Assembly: GCA_023055425.1 (NCBI GenBank)
Contig: JALGPY010000006.1
Location: 71,704,127-71,768,126, forward strand
Direction of reading: 5' to 3'
DNA from: Linanthus parryae
Taxonomy: Eukaryota > Streptophyta > Magnoliopsida > Ericales > Polemoniaceae
DNA: 64,000 nt
Shown here: piece by piece, positions 37,553 to 48,921 of the stretch
Layout: each line of letters starts with the position of its first letter
Numbering within the stretch: position 1 is the stretch's first letter
Notes under the pieces: generated by a model
Told to the model about the DNA's origin: nothing
Database searches by the model: none
Seen by the model: only the letters and a program-made list of their open reading frames with translations
Position numbers and translations under genes: made by a program

Positions 37553-37671
37553 AATGTTTGCTTTAAGGTGGTGTCAAAAATGCTAACTAACAGACTTAAG
37601 GTGGTCTTGGATCTTTTTATTGATGTTACTCATAGTGCATTTATCCTAGGTAGGATAATCACTGATAAAGT
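37553..37671 (+). pseudogene. LINE ORF2, second segment: RT finger/palm link
   Basis: 119 bp between E5 and E6 that keep the LINE frame (FKVVSKMLTNRLK, then SAFILGRIITD). It ends at the copia target site, where AAAGT (37667-37671) pairs with AATGT (47888-47892). Confidence 0.9.
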
Positions 37672-38983
37672 TGAAAGTGTGAGTATGCAGATGATAATGC
37701 AGCTAAGATACTCTAGAAGGGGGGTGGGGTTGAATAGAGTATGCCAACTTTTTGCAAAACTTGCTAGAAAAATGAAAACTTGTGCAAACAATGAAGTTCA
37801 AGGCCTTGAAAACTAGTTCAAGCCCTTGGAGAAGATGCAGACAGTATAAAGCAAGTATGCCTTTTTCAAGGCCTTGAAAACAAGTTCAAACCCTTGAAAA
37901 ACGGACAGTTTTGTGTGCTTCAAAAAATATAAGAAGGAATTAACTGTAAATGCAGAAGACAAGTGATTTATAGAGTACAGTACACTTGGACCTATGTCTC
38001 TACCTCAGGGATTAGATCCCTGCAGGATTTTCAACTCAATTCTTATTAATCAAAAGTTAAGCCCTAGAAGTCAAGCCTAGAGAGTTCCCTTACTCTGTTA
38101 CAACTTGTGGTTTTTCCTAACCTGTTTAGTACCTGCTCCAGCTAACTGATTAACTAAGAATTATCTATTCTTCACTTTGAACAATCCTTGATAATAGATG
38201 TAGAGATAATACAGAAATGATCTACCAATACAGCTCAATACAGAAGAACACTTGGAGTAGAAAATTGCAGTGAAAATGCAGTGAACGTCTGTGGAAAGGA
38301 TTGAGAGTTTGATATTCTTCTTTGGTGCTATGTCAATCCAGAAACTTGTCTCTTGTTTTTTCCCGTTGAGTCTCGTGTGTTGTTGCTTCAAGGTGAACTC
38401 TATTTAAACTGTTTGAAGCTCTGCAAATCTTCCCAGATTTTCAGCAACAACTTTCTATTTTGTAGGCAACAACTTTAACTTTCTTTAACAACTTTCTCCA
38501 ACAGATAGTTGATCACAATCTCCAGAGATATTGTTGCGATCTTTTCCATAAGCAATCTGAGAAGCTGTCATAAGTCTTTGATTGATCACAGGATCAAAAT
38601 ATTCATCTAATTCCAAATCTGCACAACTTCAGTTTAGGAAACAATCCTGCAAATATTGAAAACAAAATTTCCTGCATTATCATGGTCAAACAGATGATAT
38701 CTTATGCTCAGAACATGTTAGAACAATTTGTCTTTCATCATCTAATAACAGTGAATCAAACATATGAAAGAAAGAGAGGGAATCAACTCAGAGAGTTTGC
38801 AGAAAACTCCCCCTGAGAGTGTGCATACAGGTTAAGCAGTTTCAAGGCTTTGAATCCAGTTTCAAGGCCTTGAAAATAGCTAAACTATTTTCAAGCCTCT
38901 GAGATTGATTCAAGGCTTTGAAAGCTGGTTCAAGGCCTTGAAATAGCTGAGCTATTCCAAATCTTGCACAACCTGATCTTTCA
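37672..38983 (-). repeat. E6 3' LTR (1.31 kb)
   Basis: Plus-strand ends TGAAAGTGTGAG and GATCTTTCA. It differs from the 5' LTR at dozens of sites. It carries clusters of TTCAAGGCCTTGAAA-type palindromes at 37799-37900 and 38838-38960, and a TATA-like TTTAAATAGAG on the minus strand near 38400. Confidence 0.9.
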
Positions 38984-39298
38984 ATATCCCCCTTGATGAA
39001 AGACAAAACTAAATTCTGTTTGATCCTTAGTCTCTGCAAAATAAACTGATTAGTTCACAATTTATAACACAATATTTCCAAAAATATCCAACTTATTCAT
39101 AATACCAACAAAAAATTAAACAGTTCAGCAAATAGCAAATAAACCTAAAACTAAAAACTACTAAAGACCTAGATTTTTTCCCCATTTTTGACTTTCATCA
39201 AAAAGATAGAAGATGTTGGATCAAGTGTCTGGAAAATTTTGAAAACTTTAAAGAAAAACTTTGAAGAAGAGAAATTGGGGAAGAAAGAGTAGGCAAGA

Positions 39299-41016
39299 TT
39301 AATGGGTTGGATCTTCATCCTGATCTCCTTCCTCTTTCTCATTGTCTTCTTCATCCGTCTTGTCTTGTTCTCCCTGTTCCTCTGCATTCCCACCAGCAAC
39401 AGTTGTTTCTTTAGTCTTGTCCTTTGCATCAGCCTTTGGAGATCTCTTTTTCTTCTTCAAGGTAATCAGCAGTTCATCTGATTCAGGGCTATTGGCTTCA
39501 TCTTCTTCCTGTGATGCCTGTTCTGTTACCTGCTTTCTCTTATCTGAAACTGGAGTAACTAGATCCTGGTCTGAATTCTCACTAGGCAAATCCTTGTCAG
39601 AGTCTCCTTTCTTTTCACCTTCAACATCCTCAGGAACATCAAGCAAAGTCATGCTTCTGAAGATGCTTTCCACCATGTACTTGAATTGCCCCATATCAAT
39701 TTCTAGTCCAAAAACAGTTGATTTGACATCCTCCATGTCAAACTCCAAACCATCAAGTCTCTGATTGTCTGTTGGCTGAGAAGTCTGACTTGAAGTGGGA
39801 GTCAAGGTCTTGGGCTTAGGAAACTTCTTTGCACCTAGTTCTGCTTCAGTCAAGTCTGAGTAAAGTTTCCAAACTTTCTCTTTTGTCTTCACCATTCCAA
39901 TGTTTTCAAAGGCTTTCTCGTTAAGTACTCCAAATCCGGATGTGACTGATTCCTCTCCATTAGTTGGAATCTCAAAGTGTTCAAAGAAAAAAGTGAGCAA
40001 GTTTTCGTAGGGCAGAGGGTGAATCCTTTTACTGGTAAGGCTAAGAGCATATTTTCAATCACTAGTTTTGGAAGATCAATCTCATAGCCATGCATAACCA
40101 GATACATGATGTTCAGCATTCTCTCAGTCACCAATTCTCTAGAGTGCTCTCTGGGAAATATACACCTAACCAGGATGGTATGAAGGACTTTGGCTTCAAC
40201 ATTCAACACAGAATGTGTTAACTGTTTGGCTGAGGTTGAGATGTTTGGAAGAAATAACTCATCTTTGGCTAGCTTCAGGGTTTCTGTGGATGGTTGCTAG
40301 TATCATACCTCTTTGGAGACCCTAGCACATTGGCAAAATCAGAGTGATCCAATACAATTACTATCCCAGCAACTTTAGATTTGATCACCAAATGTGAAAA
40401 TCTCTTAACTTGGGTCAAGTTCAGGTAGAAGAGTCTGGTGAGTCTAGGGTAGGCTAATTCTTTAGGATTCAGCATACACCACAAAGAACTCTTCTTCAAC
40501 ATACACTTAAGTTTCATGTGTTCCACCACATGCTTATTGAACATACTACAAAAACCAATAGATCTTGAAGCAAAACCATCTAACCACTGACCTTTAGAGA
40601 TGTTTGAGACAAACCAAGTCTCATCTGGTGCTGAGTTCTTTGTTGAAGCTTGTGAATATATCTGTAATGCCTTTTCCAATTGACCTTTTGGTTGAGCTTC
40701 TGTCACCTTTCCTTTCCCCTTTTCTGCCTGAGTTGCTTTCTTCTTCAGATTCTTTGAACTGGTATGCTCTGTTTCTGGTTGCTTTTCTGTAACAGCTTTT
40801 TTGCTTCTTTTTCTTTTCTGAAGAGGAGGTTGTAACCTTCTTGACCTTCTTCTTTGGTGGAGGAAAGTCTTGAACTGCCTCTGCACTAGGAGTTCTGGAG
40901 CTAGAATCCCCACTGGCTTCTTGAACCTCATCTACATCTGCTTTTCTTTTCTTCACTGAGACAGGTTTCGAACCTCCAGCCATCTTGATTCTGTCTGAGA
41001 CTCTCCTTGTGCTCAT
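39299..41016 (-). pseudogene. Extra ORF downstream of E6 pol (envelope-like position, plant transposon-protein domain)
   Basis: Same strand as pol, between pol and the 3' LTR. The start is probably the Met at 41016 (MSTRRVSDRIK). The first part is Lys/Ser/Glu-rich with nuclear-signal-like clusters (PPKKKVKK). The middle (about 40660-40300) has ETWFVSN, YPRLTRLFYLNL and DFANVLGS, and the next part (40209-39960) has REHSRELVTERMLNIMYL. This order resembles the 'putative plant transposon protein' domain found beyond pol in SIRE-like copia elements. The C-tail (to 39299) is very acidic (EEDNEKEEGDQDED). At least three frame changes break it. I see no signal peptide or clear membrane anchor, so the envelope label is positional only. 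Confidence 0.75.
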
Positions 41017-41475
41017 TAGGGTTTGGGAGAAGAATAGAGAGAGGTGGAATGATACGGAATGAAGGAGAAGAGAAGAGGATAAATACTGAAGGAGTTTGAG
41101 TTTCAAAAGGAAACTAGTATCTCTCTGATCTCAAAAGATTTGCAATGATCAGAGGGATTTCAAATCTTTTGTGCCGTTGGAAAATAAAATATACTAATAC
41201 TATTTTTTACTAAAACAATTTTCTTTTTGAAAAGGGTAGGGGCTATATTAGGCAAATATCTACAGAGATATTACCCAACACAGAATGATCCAAGATTATT
41301 TACTATCAGTGTAGCAGACTAATTTTCAAGGCTTTGAAAATGTTTTCAAGGTCTTGAAAAACTGTAACACTGCAACAAGTAAAAGCCAAAGCTTTGAACT
41401 AATTTTCAAGGCTTTGAAACTCAGTTCAAACCTTTAAAAACATATAAAGCTTACCTTTCTTACCTGATGCTCCCC

Positions 41476-44400
41476 CTAAACCAATGCATCTTTATTTAGC
41501 ATTCCCAATTCCAATCTTAGAGCTGTGAACCTTTCATCTGCTAATGGTTTAGTGAATATATCTGCAATTTGCATGTTAGTAGTAACAAATTCAAGTACAA
41601 TATCACCTTTCTCAGCATGATCTTTGATGAAATGGTGCCTGACATCAATGTGCTTGGTTCTTGAGTGTTGCACTGGATTCTTTGTAATTGAAATTGCACT
41701 AGTGTTATCACACTTAATAGGTCTGCCCCTGAAATCAAATCCAAATTCTCTTAGCTGTTGAGCAATCCATAACACTTGTGAGCAACATGCTCCTGCAACT
41801 ATATATTCATCTTCAGCTGTTGATAGATCAAATGGATTCTGTTTATTGGAATGCCAACTGATCAAGGATGATCCAATGAATTGAAAAGTTCCTGAAGTAC
41901 TTTTCCTATCAACCTTGTAACCTGCAAAAGTCAGCATCTGAAAAACCATGTAAAGAGAAGTTAGAATGTCTTGGATACCAAAGCCCTAAGCCTTTGGTAC
42001 CATTGAGATATACGAATATTCTCTTCACAGCAGTCAAGTGTGATTCTTTTGGATCATCTTGAAATCTAGCACACATACACACACTAAACATAATATATGG
42101 TCTACTTGTTGTCAGATAGAGTAATGATCCAATCATGCCTCTATACTGTTTTATATTGACACTCTTACCAGATTCATCCTTGTCTAAGGATAGTGTAGAA
42201 CTCGTAGGGGTCTTGGCTTCCTTACATTGAGCCATGCTATATTTGTTTAGTAAGTCTCTTGTGTACTTGCTTTGATGCAAAAAGATGCCCTTCTTCAATT
42301 GATGTATTTGAAGTCCTAGGAAGAAGTTCAACTCTCCCATCATGCTCATCTCAAATTCCCTGCTCATAAGACTTGAGAATTCTCTGCACAATTGATCATT
42401 AGCAGCTCCAGACAATATATCATCAACATATATCTGAACTACAAGTAAATCTTTCTCAAGAGTCAATATGAAAAGAGTCTTGTATACTAAACCTCTTTTG
42501 AAATCATTTTCAAGTAAAAACTTTGATAGTCTTTCATACCAAGATCTTGGAGCTTGTTTCAAACCATAAAGAGCTTTGTCAAGTTTGTAACATGATCTGG
42601 AAACTTGTCATTTTCAAAACCAGGTGGTTGTGCAACATAAACTTCTTCTTGTAAATAGCCATTCAAGAAAGCACACTTCACATCCATTTGAAACAGTTTC
42701 ATGTTCTTGTAAGATGCAAAAGCAAGAAAAATTCTAATTGATTCTAACCTGGCAACTGGAGCAACATTTTCCTCATAATCAATACATTCTTCTTGATTGT
42801 AACTTTGAGCAACTAACTTTGCTTTTTCTCTGATCACATTGCCACTTTCATCCAACTTATTTCTGAATACCCATCTGGTACCAATGACAGGCTGGTTTGT
42901 AGATGGAGGAACCAGGTTTCAAACCTTATTCCTTTCAAACTCATTGAGTTCACTTTGCATAGCAATGATCCAGTCTGCTTCTTGTAAAGCTTCTTTCACA
43001 GTTTTTGGTTCTACAAGAGAAATAAAGGCATAAAAAGCACATAAGTTCTTCAACTGTGATCTAGTTTGTGTACCAGTAGTTGGATCTGATATGATATTAT
43101 CAGCTGGATGGGATGAGAGATATTTGAATCTCTTTCTAGGAGACCATGGTTCAGGCTCTCTATATATCTTCTCCGGTCTTGAAGTAGTGGCTTTGTCACT
43201 TGAATCCTTCTGATAATCTTTTTCAAGGCTTTGAGGTTTACTTTCAAGGCCTTGAGCACCATTTTCAAGGTCTTGAAAATGTCTTCTATTTTCTTCTGAA
43301 CCTTTCTTGAATCCTAATGGATTCTCAGTCTCTTCCTCTGATTCATGCTTGTTCAAATTCAAGTAAGCAAAACTTTCACTCAAAGAACCATCATAGCTTT
43401 CATCAAAAATAACATGAATGCTCTCTTCTACCAGTTTGGTTCTTTTATTGTAAACGCTATAAGCTTTGCTATTCAGAGAGTAACCAAGAAATATACCTTC
43501 ATCACTTCTTGCATCATACTTAGCAAGATTGTCTTTTCCATTGTTGTGGATAAAACAAGTACATCCAAAGGGTCTGAAGTATGAAATGTTTGGCTTCCTA
43601 CCTTTCAATAGTTCATAGGGGGTCTTATTCAGAATGGGTCAGATCAAGCACCTGTTCAAAATATAGTTTGCTGTATTCACAGCTTCTGCCCAATAATGTT
43701 TTGGCAGCTTGTTCTCAAGAAGCATTGTTCTTGACATATCTTCAAGAGTCCTGTTCTTTATTCAACAACACCATTCTGTTGAGGAGTTCTTGGAGCAAAA
43801 AAGTTGTGATTAATACCATGCTTATCACATAATAAATCAAATTCTAACCGATCAAATTCTCTACCATGATCACTTCCGATTGAAGCTACAGGTAGGTTTT
43901 TCAAGTTATGAAGTTCTCTGCAAAGCTTTGAAAATTCAGAGAATGCTTCAGATTTTTCTTTGAGAAACGTAACCCAAGTATATTTAGAAAAATCATCCAA
44001 AACAACTAGCATATACCTTTTACCTTTTGGAGTAGGAGTCCTCATAGGACCACAGAGATCCATATGAAGCAATTCAATAGGTCTAGTTGTACTTACAAAC
44101 TTCTTTGGTTTGAAGGAACTTCTGGTCTGCTTGCCTTGAGCAAAGGCTTTGCACATTTCATGTTCTGTGAACTTGATGGATGACAATCCCCTTACCAAGT
44201 CTTTGGAATGCAACTTGTTCAAAGTATGCAAATTGATATGACCAAGTTTCTTGTGCCAAAACATTGAATCCTCTTTCAAGGCCTTGAGACACTTCAAACT
44301 TTCACTTGCAACTTTGTTAGTCTGAAAAGTGTAAACATTGTTTGATCTACAGGCTGTGAGAATGAAATCTCCTGATTTCTCATTTTGCACCACACACTTC

Positions 44401-44906
44401 TCTTTATCAAAGATAATTTTGTTGCCATTGATACACTAAGCAAATTAAATTTCAAACCTTCAACTAGATACACATCAGAAATATAGTTTTCAGAATTTGT
44501 ACCAACTTTTCCAATACCAAGAATATTGCATTTGCCTTTGTCACCAAGTGTTTTTGAACCTTCTAATTGCTCCTTCAATTCTGAGAATAGAGATCTCTTT
44601 CCACTCATATGTCTTGAGCAACCACTGTCCATAAACCACTTTTGCTCTTTGATATTGGTGACAACCTGCAAACACCACTCACTGCCTTACCCAACTGTTA
44701 GACCAAGTGTGGAATTTGGATTCATATTCAGGATCAACCATGTTAGGTGGCCTAACCCCTTTAGGAACCCAAATCTGCTTAACTTTTCTTTTGAGTTGGA
44801 AAAGGAAAAGTGTTCTTCATTATGTGAGGGTCTCTTCTTCTAAAAGGACAAGTCATCTTAACATGACCAGTTTTGCAGCAGTAATGACATGTAGGAGAAG
44901 TTTCGT
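41476..44906 (-). pseudogene. E6 pol: protease, integrase, RT, RNase H
   Basis: Read on the minus strand: second zinc knuckle CHYCCKTGHVKMTC (about 44895-44850); protease FMDSGCSRHMSG (44640); pre-integrase HKKLGHINLHTL and integrase with DLCGP, SDHGREF and PQQNGVVE giving the three acidic catalytic positions (44393-43758, then a stop); integrase C-part with RPFGCTCFIH (43608-42919); RT with LFQMDVKCAFLNG and the catalytic IYVDDILSG (42855-41909); RNase H with STAEDEYI and KHIDVRHHF (41949-41476). Five or more frame changes and a stop separate the parts. AAGGCCTTGA-type palindromes occur inside the coding region as well. Confidence 0.92.
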
Positions 44907-44915
44907 TTCCAGCTT

Positions 44916-46535
44916 TCACAAATCTGGCATTGTTCCTTCTTGGAAAGTTGGATTGAATCCAATACCAGCTTTTTGAACAGACTGTGAACTTCCTCCAAGA
45001 ATCAAGTTCAACTTGTGTTCTGATCTAGCAAGCTTGACTGTAACCAATTCAGATTCTTGAAGTTTCTCAGTAAGAGTAGTCTTTTGTTTCTCTAATTCAT
45101 CAACCGGATGTCTTAGATTAACAAGGCTGTCACTCATTGAGGAGTTATCAGTGACTACTTCCTTGACTTGTGTTTTCAAGGCTTTGAAACTGGTTTTCAA
45201 GGCCTTGAAATCACTATCAGTTTTCTTCGTAGAGATTTCAAGATTCTGATTTAGGCAAACAAGTTGTAAGTTTTCTTTTGCTTGCTCATGAACTTTTTCT
45301 TTCAAAAGTCTGTTCTCTTTCAAATAATCTTCCTCATTCAAAAGCATTGTTCTGAGATATTCTGAAAGAGCTTCTTTTGGTTTTGAAATCAGAGAATTTA
45401 CCATTACCTCAATGTTCTTCTCAGAACTTTCATCATGCTTGGACATGAAGCATAGGTTGGCATGTTCTTCCTCATATTCCGATTCACTAGAGCTATCTTA
45501 ATCACTCCATGAAGATATAATGGCTTTCTTTCTTCTGTGATGATCTTTCTTTTGAAAGCTCTTGTTTTTCTTGTGTGGACAATCTCTTATCAAGTGTCCT
45601 GCATCACCACATCCAAAGCAGTTCATAACTTTTGATTTATTTTGTGAAGAGGACTTAAATTTGTAGTCCTTGCTGCTGGATGATCTATGCCTTTCTCTGT
45701 TGAAATCTTTATTTCCGAAGTTTTTCTTCATTTTGAGAATCCTTGTCAATGCTTTGGAAATTAAGGCAATTGGATCTTCATCATCACCATCCTCAGTTTC
45801 AAGACTTTGGGTTCTCCCATTCTCTTTGGCTTTGAGAGCTAAGTTCTTGACGTCATCTGGGAGTTCTCCATCAACTTCATTCATAGATATCTCATGTGTC
45901 AGGAGCTTCCCTTTTTGGTCATCAAGTTGTAAAGTTGAGAGATTCAGAGCTTCTTCAATAGCAGTGGTCTTTGGTTCCCATTTTTCCTTTGGAAGACTTC
46001 TGAGAATCTTCCTCACCTTTTCTTCATTGGAAAAATGTTTTCCCAGTGAATCAAGGTTGTTGACAATATCAATGAACCTCTTGAACATGTATCTGATGGA
46101 CTCATCTTCCTTCATCTTAAACAGCTCATATTGCCTAAGATAAATGTCGATCTTGGTTTGCTTGACTTGGCTGGTTACCTCAAAGGAAACCACAAGCTTA
46201 TCCCATATTTCTTTTACAGTTGTGCATCAAGAGATCCTGTTGAATTCATTTGTACTCAAAGAAAAATACAAAATATTAATAGCTTTGTAGTCCGTAGAAA
46301 ATTTCTCTAATTCAGAAGAGGAGAGTGAGTCTTCTGTTTTGGGAGTTATGATCCCATCTTTCTATGTGTAGAAAGTATGAGGTCCATTTTGGATAATGAT
46401 CCAAAGCTCTAGATCTTGATCAATAATGAACATTTTCATGAGATCTTTTCAGTGATCAAAGTTTTCTCCACAGAATAGAGGAGGTCTGTTAGCAGCTCAT
46501 CCCTGTGAGAAACCACCATCACCTACCGTACTCAT
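44916..46535 (-). pseudogene. E6 gag with coiled-coil extension
   Basis: The start is likely MSTVGDGGFSQG at 46535, followed by TGA and further stops (usually Trp or Arg sites: G-to-A decay). From 46193 the frame is open through a capsid-like region (YLRQYELFKMKEDESI, LRSLPKEKWEPK), a zinc knuckle CFGCGDAGHLIRDC (near 45600) and SSWSD, then one TAA (45498-45500). It continues in the same frame through SESEYEEEHANLC into a 150-residue Leu/Glu/Lys coiled coil (ENRLLKEKVHEQ, DFKALKTSFKALKTQ), stopping at 44916. Long gag with a coiled coil is a Sirevirus trait. Confidence 0.85.
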
Positions 46536-46571
46536 GATTACCAGATGGTTAAATATTATAAAGTGATACAA

Positions 46572-46583
46572 GCTCTGATACCA
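46572..46583 (-). other. E6 primer-binding site (initiator Met tRNA)
   Basis: Minus strand TGGTATCAGAGC, two bases from the 5' LTR end at 46586; a full match to the common plant site. Confidence 0.92.
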
Positions 46584-46585
46584 AT

Positions 46586-47887
46586 TGAAAGTGTGAGTAT
46601 GCAGATGTTAATGCAGCTAAGATACTCTAGAAGGGGGGGGGGTTGAATAGAGTATGCCAACTTGTTGCAAAACTTGCTAGGAAGATGAAAACTTGTGCAA
46701 ACAATGAAGTTCAAGGACTTGAAAACTAGTTCAAGCCCTTGGAGAAGATGAAGACATTATAAAGCAAGTATTCCTTTTTCAAGGCCTTGAAAACAAGTTC
46801 AAACCCTTGAAAAAAAGACTGTTTTGTGTGTTGCAAAAACTATAAGAAGGAATTAACTGTAAATGCAAAAGACAAGTGATTTATAGATTTCAGTCCACTT
46901 GGACCAACGTCTCTACCTCAGGGATTAGATCCCTGCATGATTTTCAACTCAATTTTTATTAATCAAAAGCTAAGCCCTAGAACTCAAGCCCAGAGAGTTC
47001 CCTTACTCTGTTACAGCTTGTGGTTTTGCCTAACGTGTCTAGTACCTGCTCTAGCTAACTGAATAACTAAGAATTCTCTATTGTTCACTTTGAACAATCC
47101 TTGAGAATAGATGTAGAGATAATACAGAAATGATCTACCAATACAGCTCAATACATAAGAACACTTGGAGTAGAAAACTGTAGTGAAAATGCAGTGAACT
47201 TCTGTGGAAAGGATTGAGAGTTTGATGTTCTTCTTTGGTGCTTTGTCAATACAGAAACTTGTCTCTTGTTTTTGCTCGTTGAGTATCGTGTGTTGTTGCT
47301 TCAAGGTGAGCTCTATTTAAACTGTTTGAAGCTCTGCAAATCTTCCCAGATTTTCAGCAACAACTTCCTATTTTGTAGGCAACATCTTTGACTTTCTTTA
47401 ACAGCTTTCTCCAATGGATAGTTGATCAAAATCTCCAGAGATATTGTTGTGATCTTGTCCATAAGCAATCTTAGAAGCTGTCATAAGTCTCTGATTGATC
47501 ACAGGATCAAGATATTCATCTATTTCCGAATCTGCACAACTTCAGTTAAGGAAACAATCCTTCAAATATTGGAAACAAAATTTCCTGCATTATCATGGTC
47601 AAACAGTTGACATCTTATGCTCAAAACATGTTATAACAAAATGTCTTTCATTATCTAATAACAGTGAATCAAACATATGAAAGAAAGATAGGGAATCAAC
47701 TCAGAGAGTTTGCAGAAAACTCCCCCCGAGAGTGTGCACACAGGTTAAGCAGTTTCAAGGCTTTGAATCCAGTTTTAAGGCCTTGAAACTATTTTCAAGC
47801 CTATGAGACTGATTCAAGGCTTTGAAAGCAGGTTCAAGGCCTTGAAATAGCTGAGCTATTCCAAGTCTTGCACAACCTGATATTTCA
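46586..47887 (-). repeat. E6 5' LTR (1.30 kb)
   Basis: Plus-strand ends TGAAAGTGTGAG and GATATTTCA, flanked on the right by AATGT (47888-47892). It holds a G10 run (46633-46642), and AAGGCCTTGAAA-type palindromes at both sides (46710-46815 and 47752-47850). Confidence 0.9.
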
Positions 47888-48921
47888 AATGTAATTGTCT
47901 CTTTTAAGACAATGCCTACTATCAAAAAGTCTAAGATTAAAAAGGGTTATTTCTCTCTAAAACTCGATAGGGCTAAGGCCTATGATAGAGTTGAGTGGCC
48001 CTTTCTTCAAGATGTGATGACTAAATTGGGTTTTTATGAGAGATTTGTGCAGCAGATTACGAATTGTGTACAGACAGTAAGGTTTTCTGTTGTGATAAAT
48101 GGACAGTCAGTGGGTAATAGTTCTCCTTCTAGAGGTTTAAGACAAGGTGACCCAATATCACCTTATCTTTTCCTATTGTGCACTGAGGGAATCACATATC
48201 TCACGAATAGTTCTATATCTATGGGGAAAATTAAAGGAGTGAAAGTTGCAAGATCTTTTTCTGCTATTACCCATCTGCTTTTTGCATATGATAATGTATT
48301 TTTTGTTAAGGCATCTATAGGGGAAGCTCAGGAAACGAAGAGAAACCTAGATATTTATGAAAAAGCCTTTGGGCAGTGCATTAATTATGACAAGTCTGCT
48401 TTGTGTTTTAGTCTAAAGGTTGTGCAGAATAGGAAGGAGGAGATTGCAAAGAATAAGAAGAGTTTGTTTCAAGGGGTGAAAGAGAAGATTTTCAGAAGGG
48501 TTTTTGGGTGGTCTGAGAAAGGTTTGAGCATAGCAGGTAGGGAGGTGATGATAAAGTTTGTAATACAAGCCATGCCCAGTTATATTATGAGCTGTTTTAT
48601 GTTATCCACTACTTTGTTTTGTGAGATTCAAGCCAAATCTACTAGCTTTTGGTGGGGGGGGGGAGTAATCAAGGTAAAAGAAAGATCCATTGGTGTAAGT
48701 GGGAGAGATTGTGTGCTAAGAAAGGTGAAGGGGGACTAGGTTTCATATGCATAGAAGCCTTTAATTTGGCTTTGTTATCCAAACATGGTTGGAGGATTAT
48801 GTCCAATCCAAATTCTCTCCCAGCTAGAGTCCTAAAGGGTAAATATTTCAGAGATTTTGAGTTCTTCTGCACCTTCTTTTATGTGGAGGAGTATGCTTAT
48901 AGGTAGAAAAGTTATTTATGG
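47888..48921 (+). pseudogene. LINE ORF2, third segment: RT palm to thumb
   Basis: Continues the RT: KLDRAKAYDRVEWPF, then GLRQGDPISPYLF, a catalytic box that reads FAYDNVFF where plant LINEs have FADD (the first Asp is replaced), then KSALCFS, AGREVMIKFVIQAMPSYIMS and FWWGG. The frame breaks at a G10 run (48654-48663) and resumes as KIHWCKWERLC and GGLGF, then APSFMWRSMLIGRKVIYG after another shift. It ends where the E7 LTR starts at 48922. Confidence 0.9.

Larger units (their letters stand above)
37672..47887 (-). mobile_element. E6: Sirevirus-like Ty1/copia element, complete but decayed
   Basis: 10.2 kb on the minus strand: 5' LTR (47887-46586), tRNA-Met primer site (46583-46572), gag, protease, integrase, RT, RNase H, an extra ORF region, polypurine tract (38998-38984) and 3' LTR (38983-37672). 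Copia order (integrase before RT) is clear. The coiled-coil gag, second zinc knuckle and extra 3' ORF fit the Sirevirus (SIRE/Maximus) lineage. The target duplication is AATGT/AAAGT (one mismatch). Nonsense codons and frameshifts in each part show that it is not autonomous now. Confidence 0.92.
29384..48921 (+). mobile_element. LINE retrotransposon split by E5 and E6 and cut by E7
   Basis: Three collinear plus-strand segments, 29384-32043, 37553-37671 and 47888-48921, join into one element once the insertions and their AATGT-type target duplications are removed: DCRPISLTN | VCFKVVSKMLTNRL, then ILGRIITD | NVIVSF. The reading matches plant L1-type LINEs: ORF1 with DUF4283 and a zinc knuckle, ORF2 with endonuclease and RT. 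The 3' end is lost at 48921, where the E7 LTR begins just after words typical of the region before the terminal RNase H or zinc domain (APSFMWRS, GRKVIYG). The remainder should lie right of the window. Confidence 0.9.
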
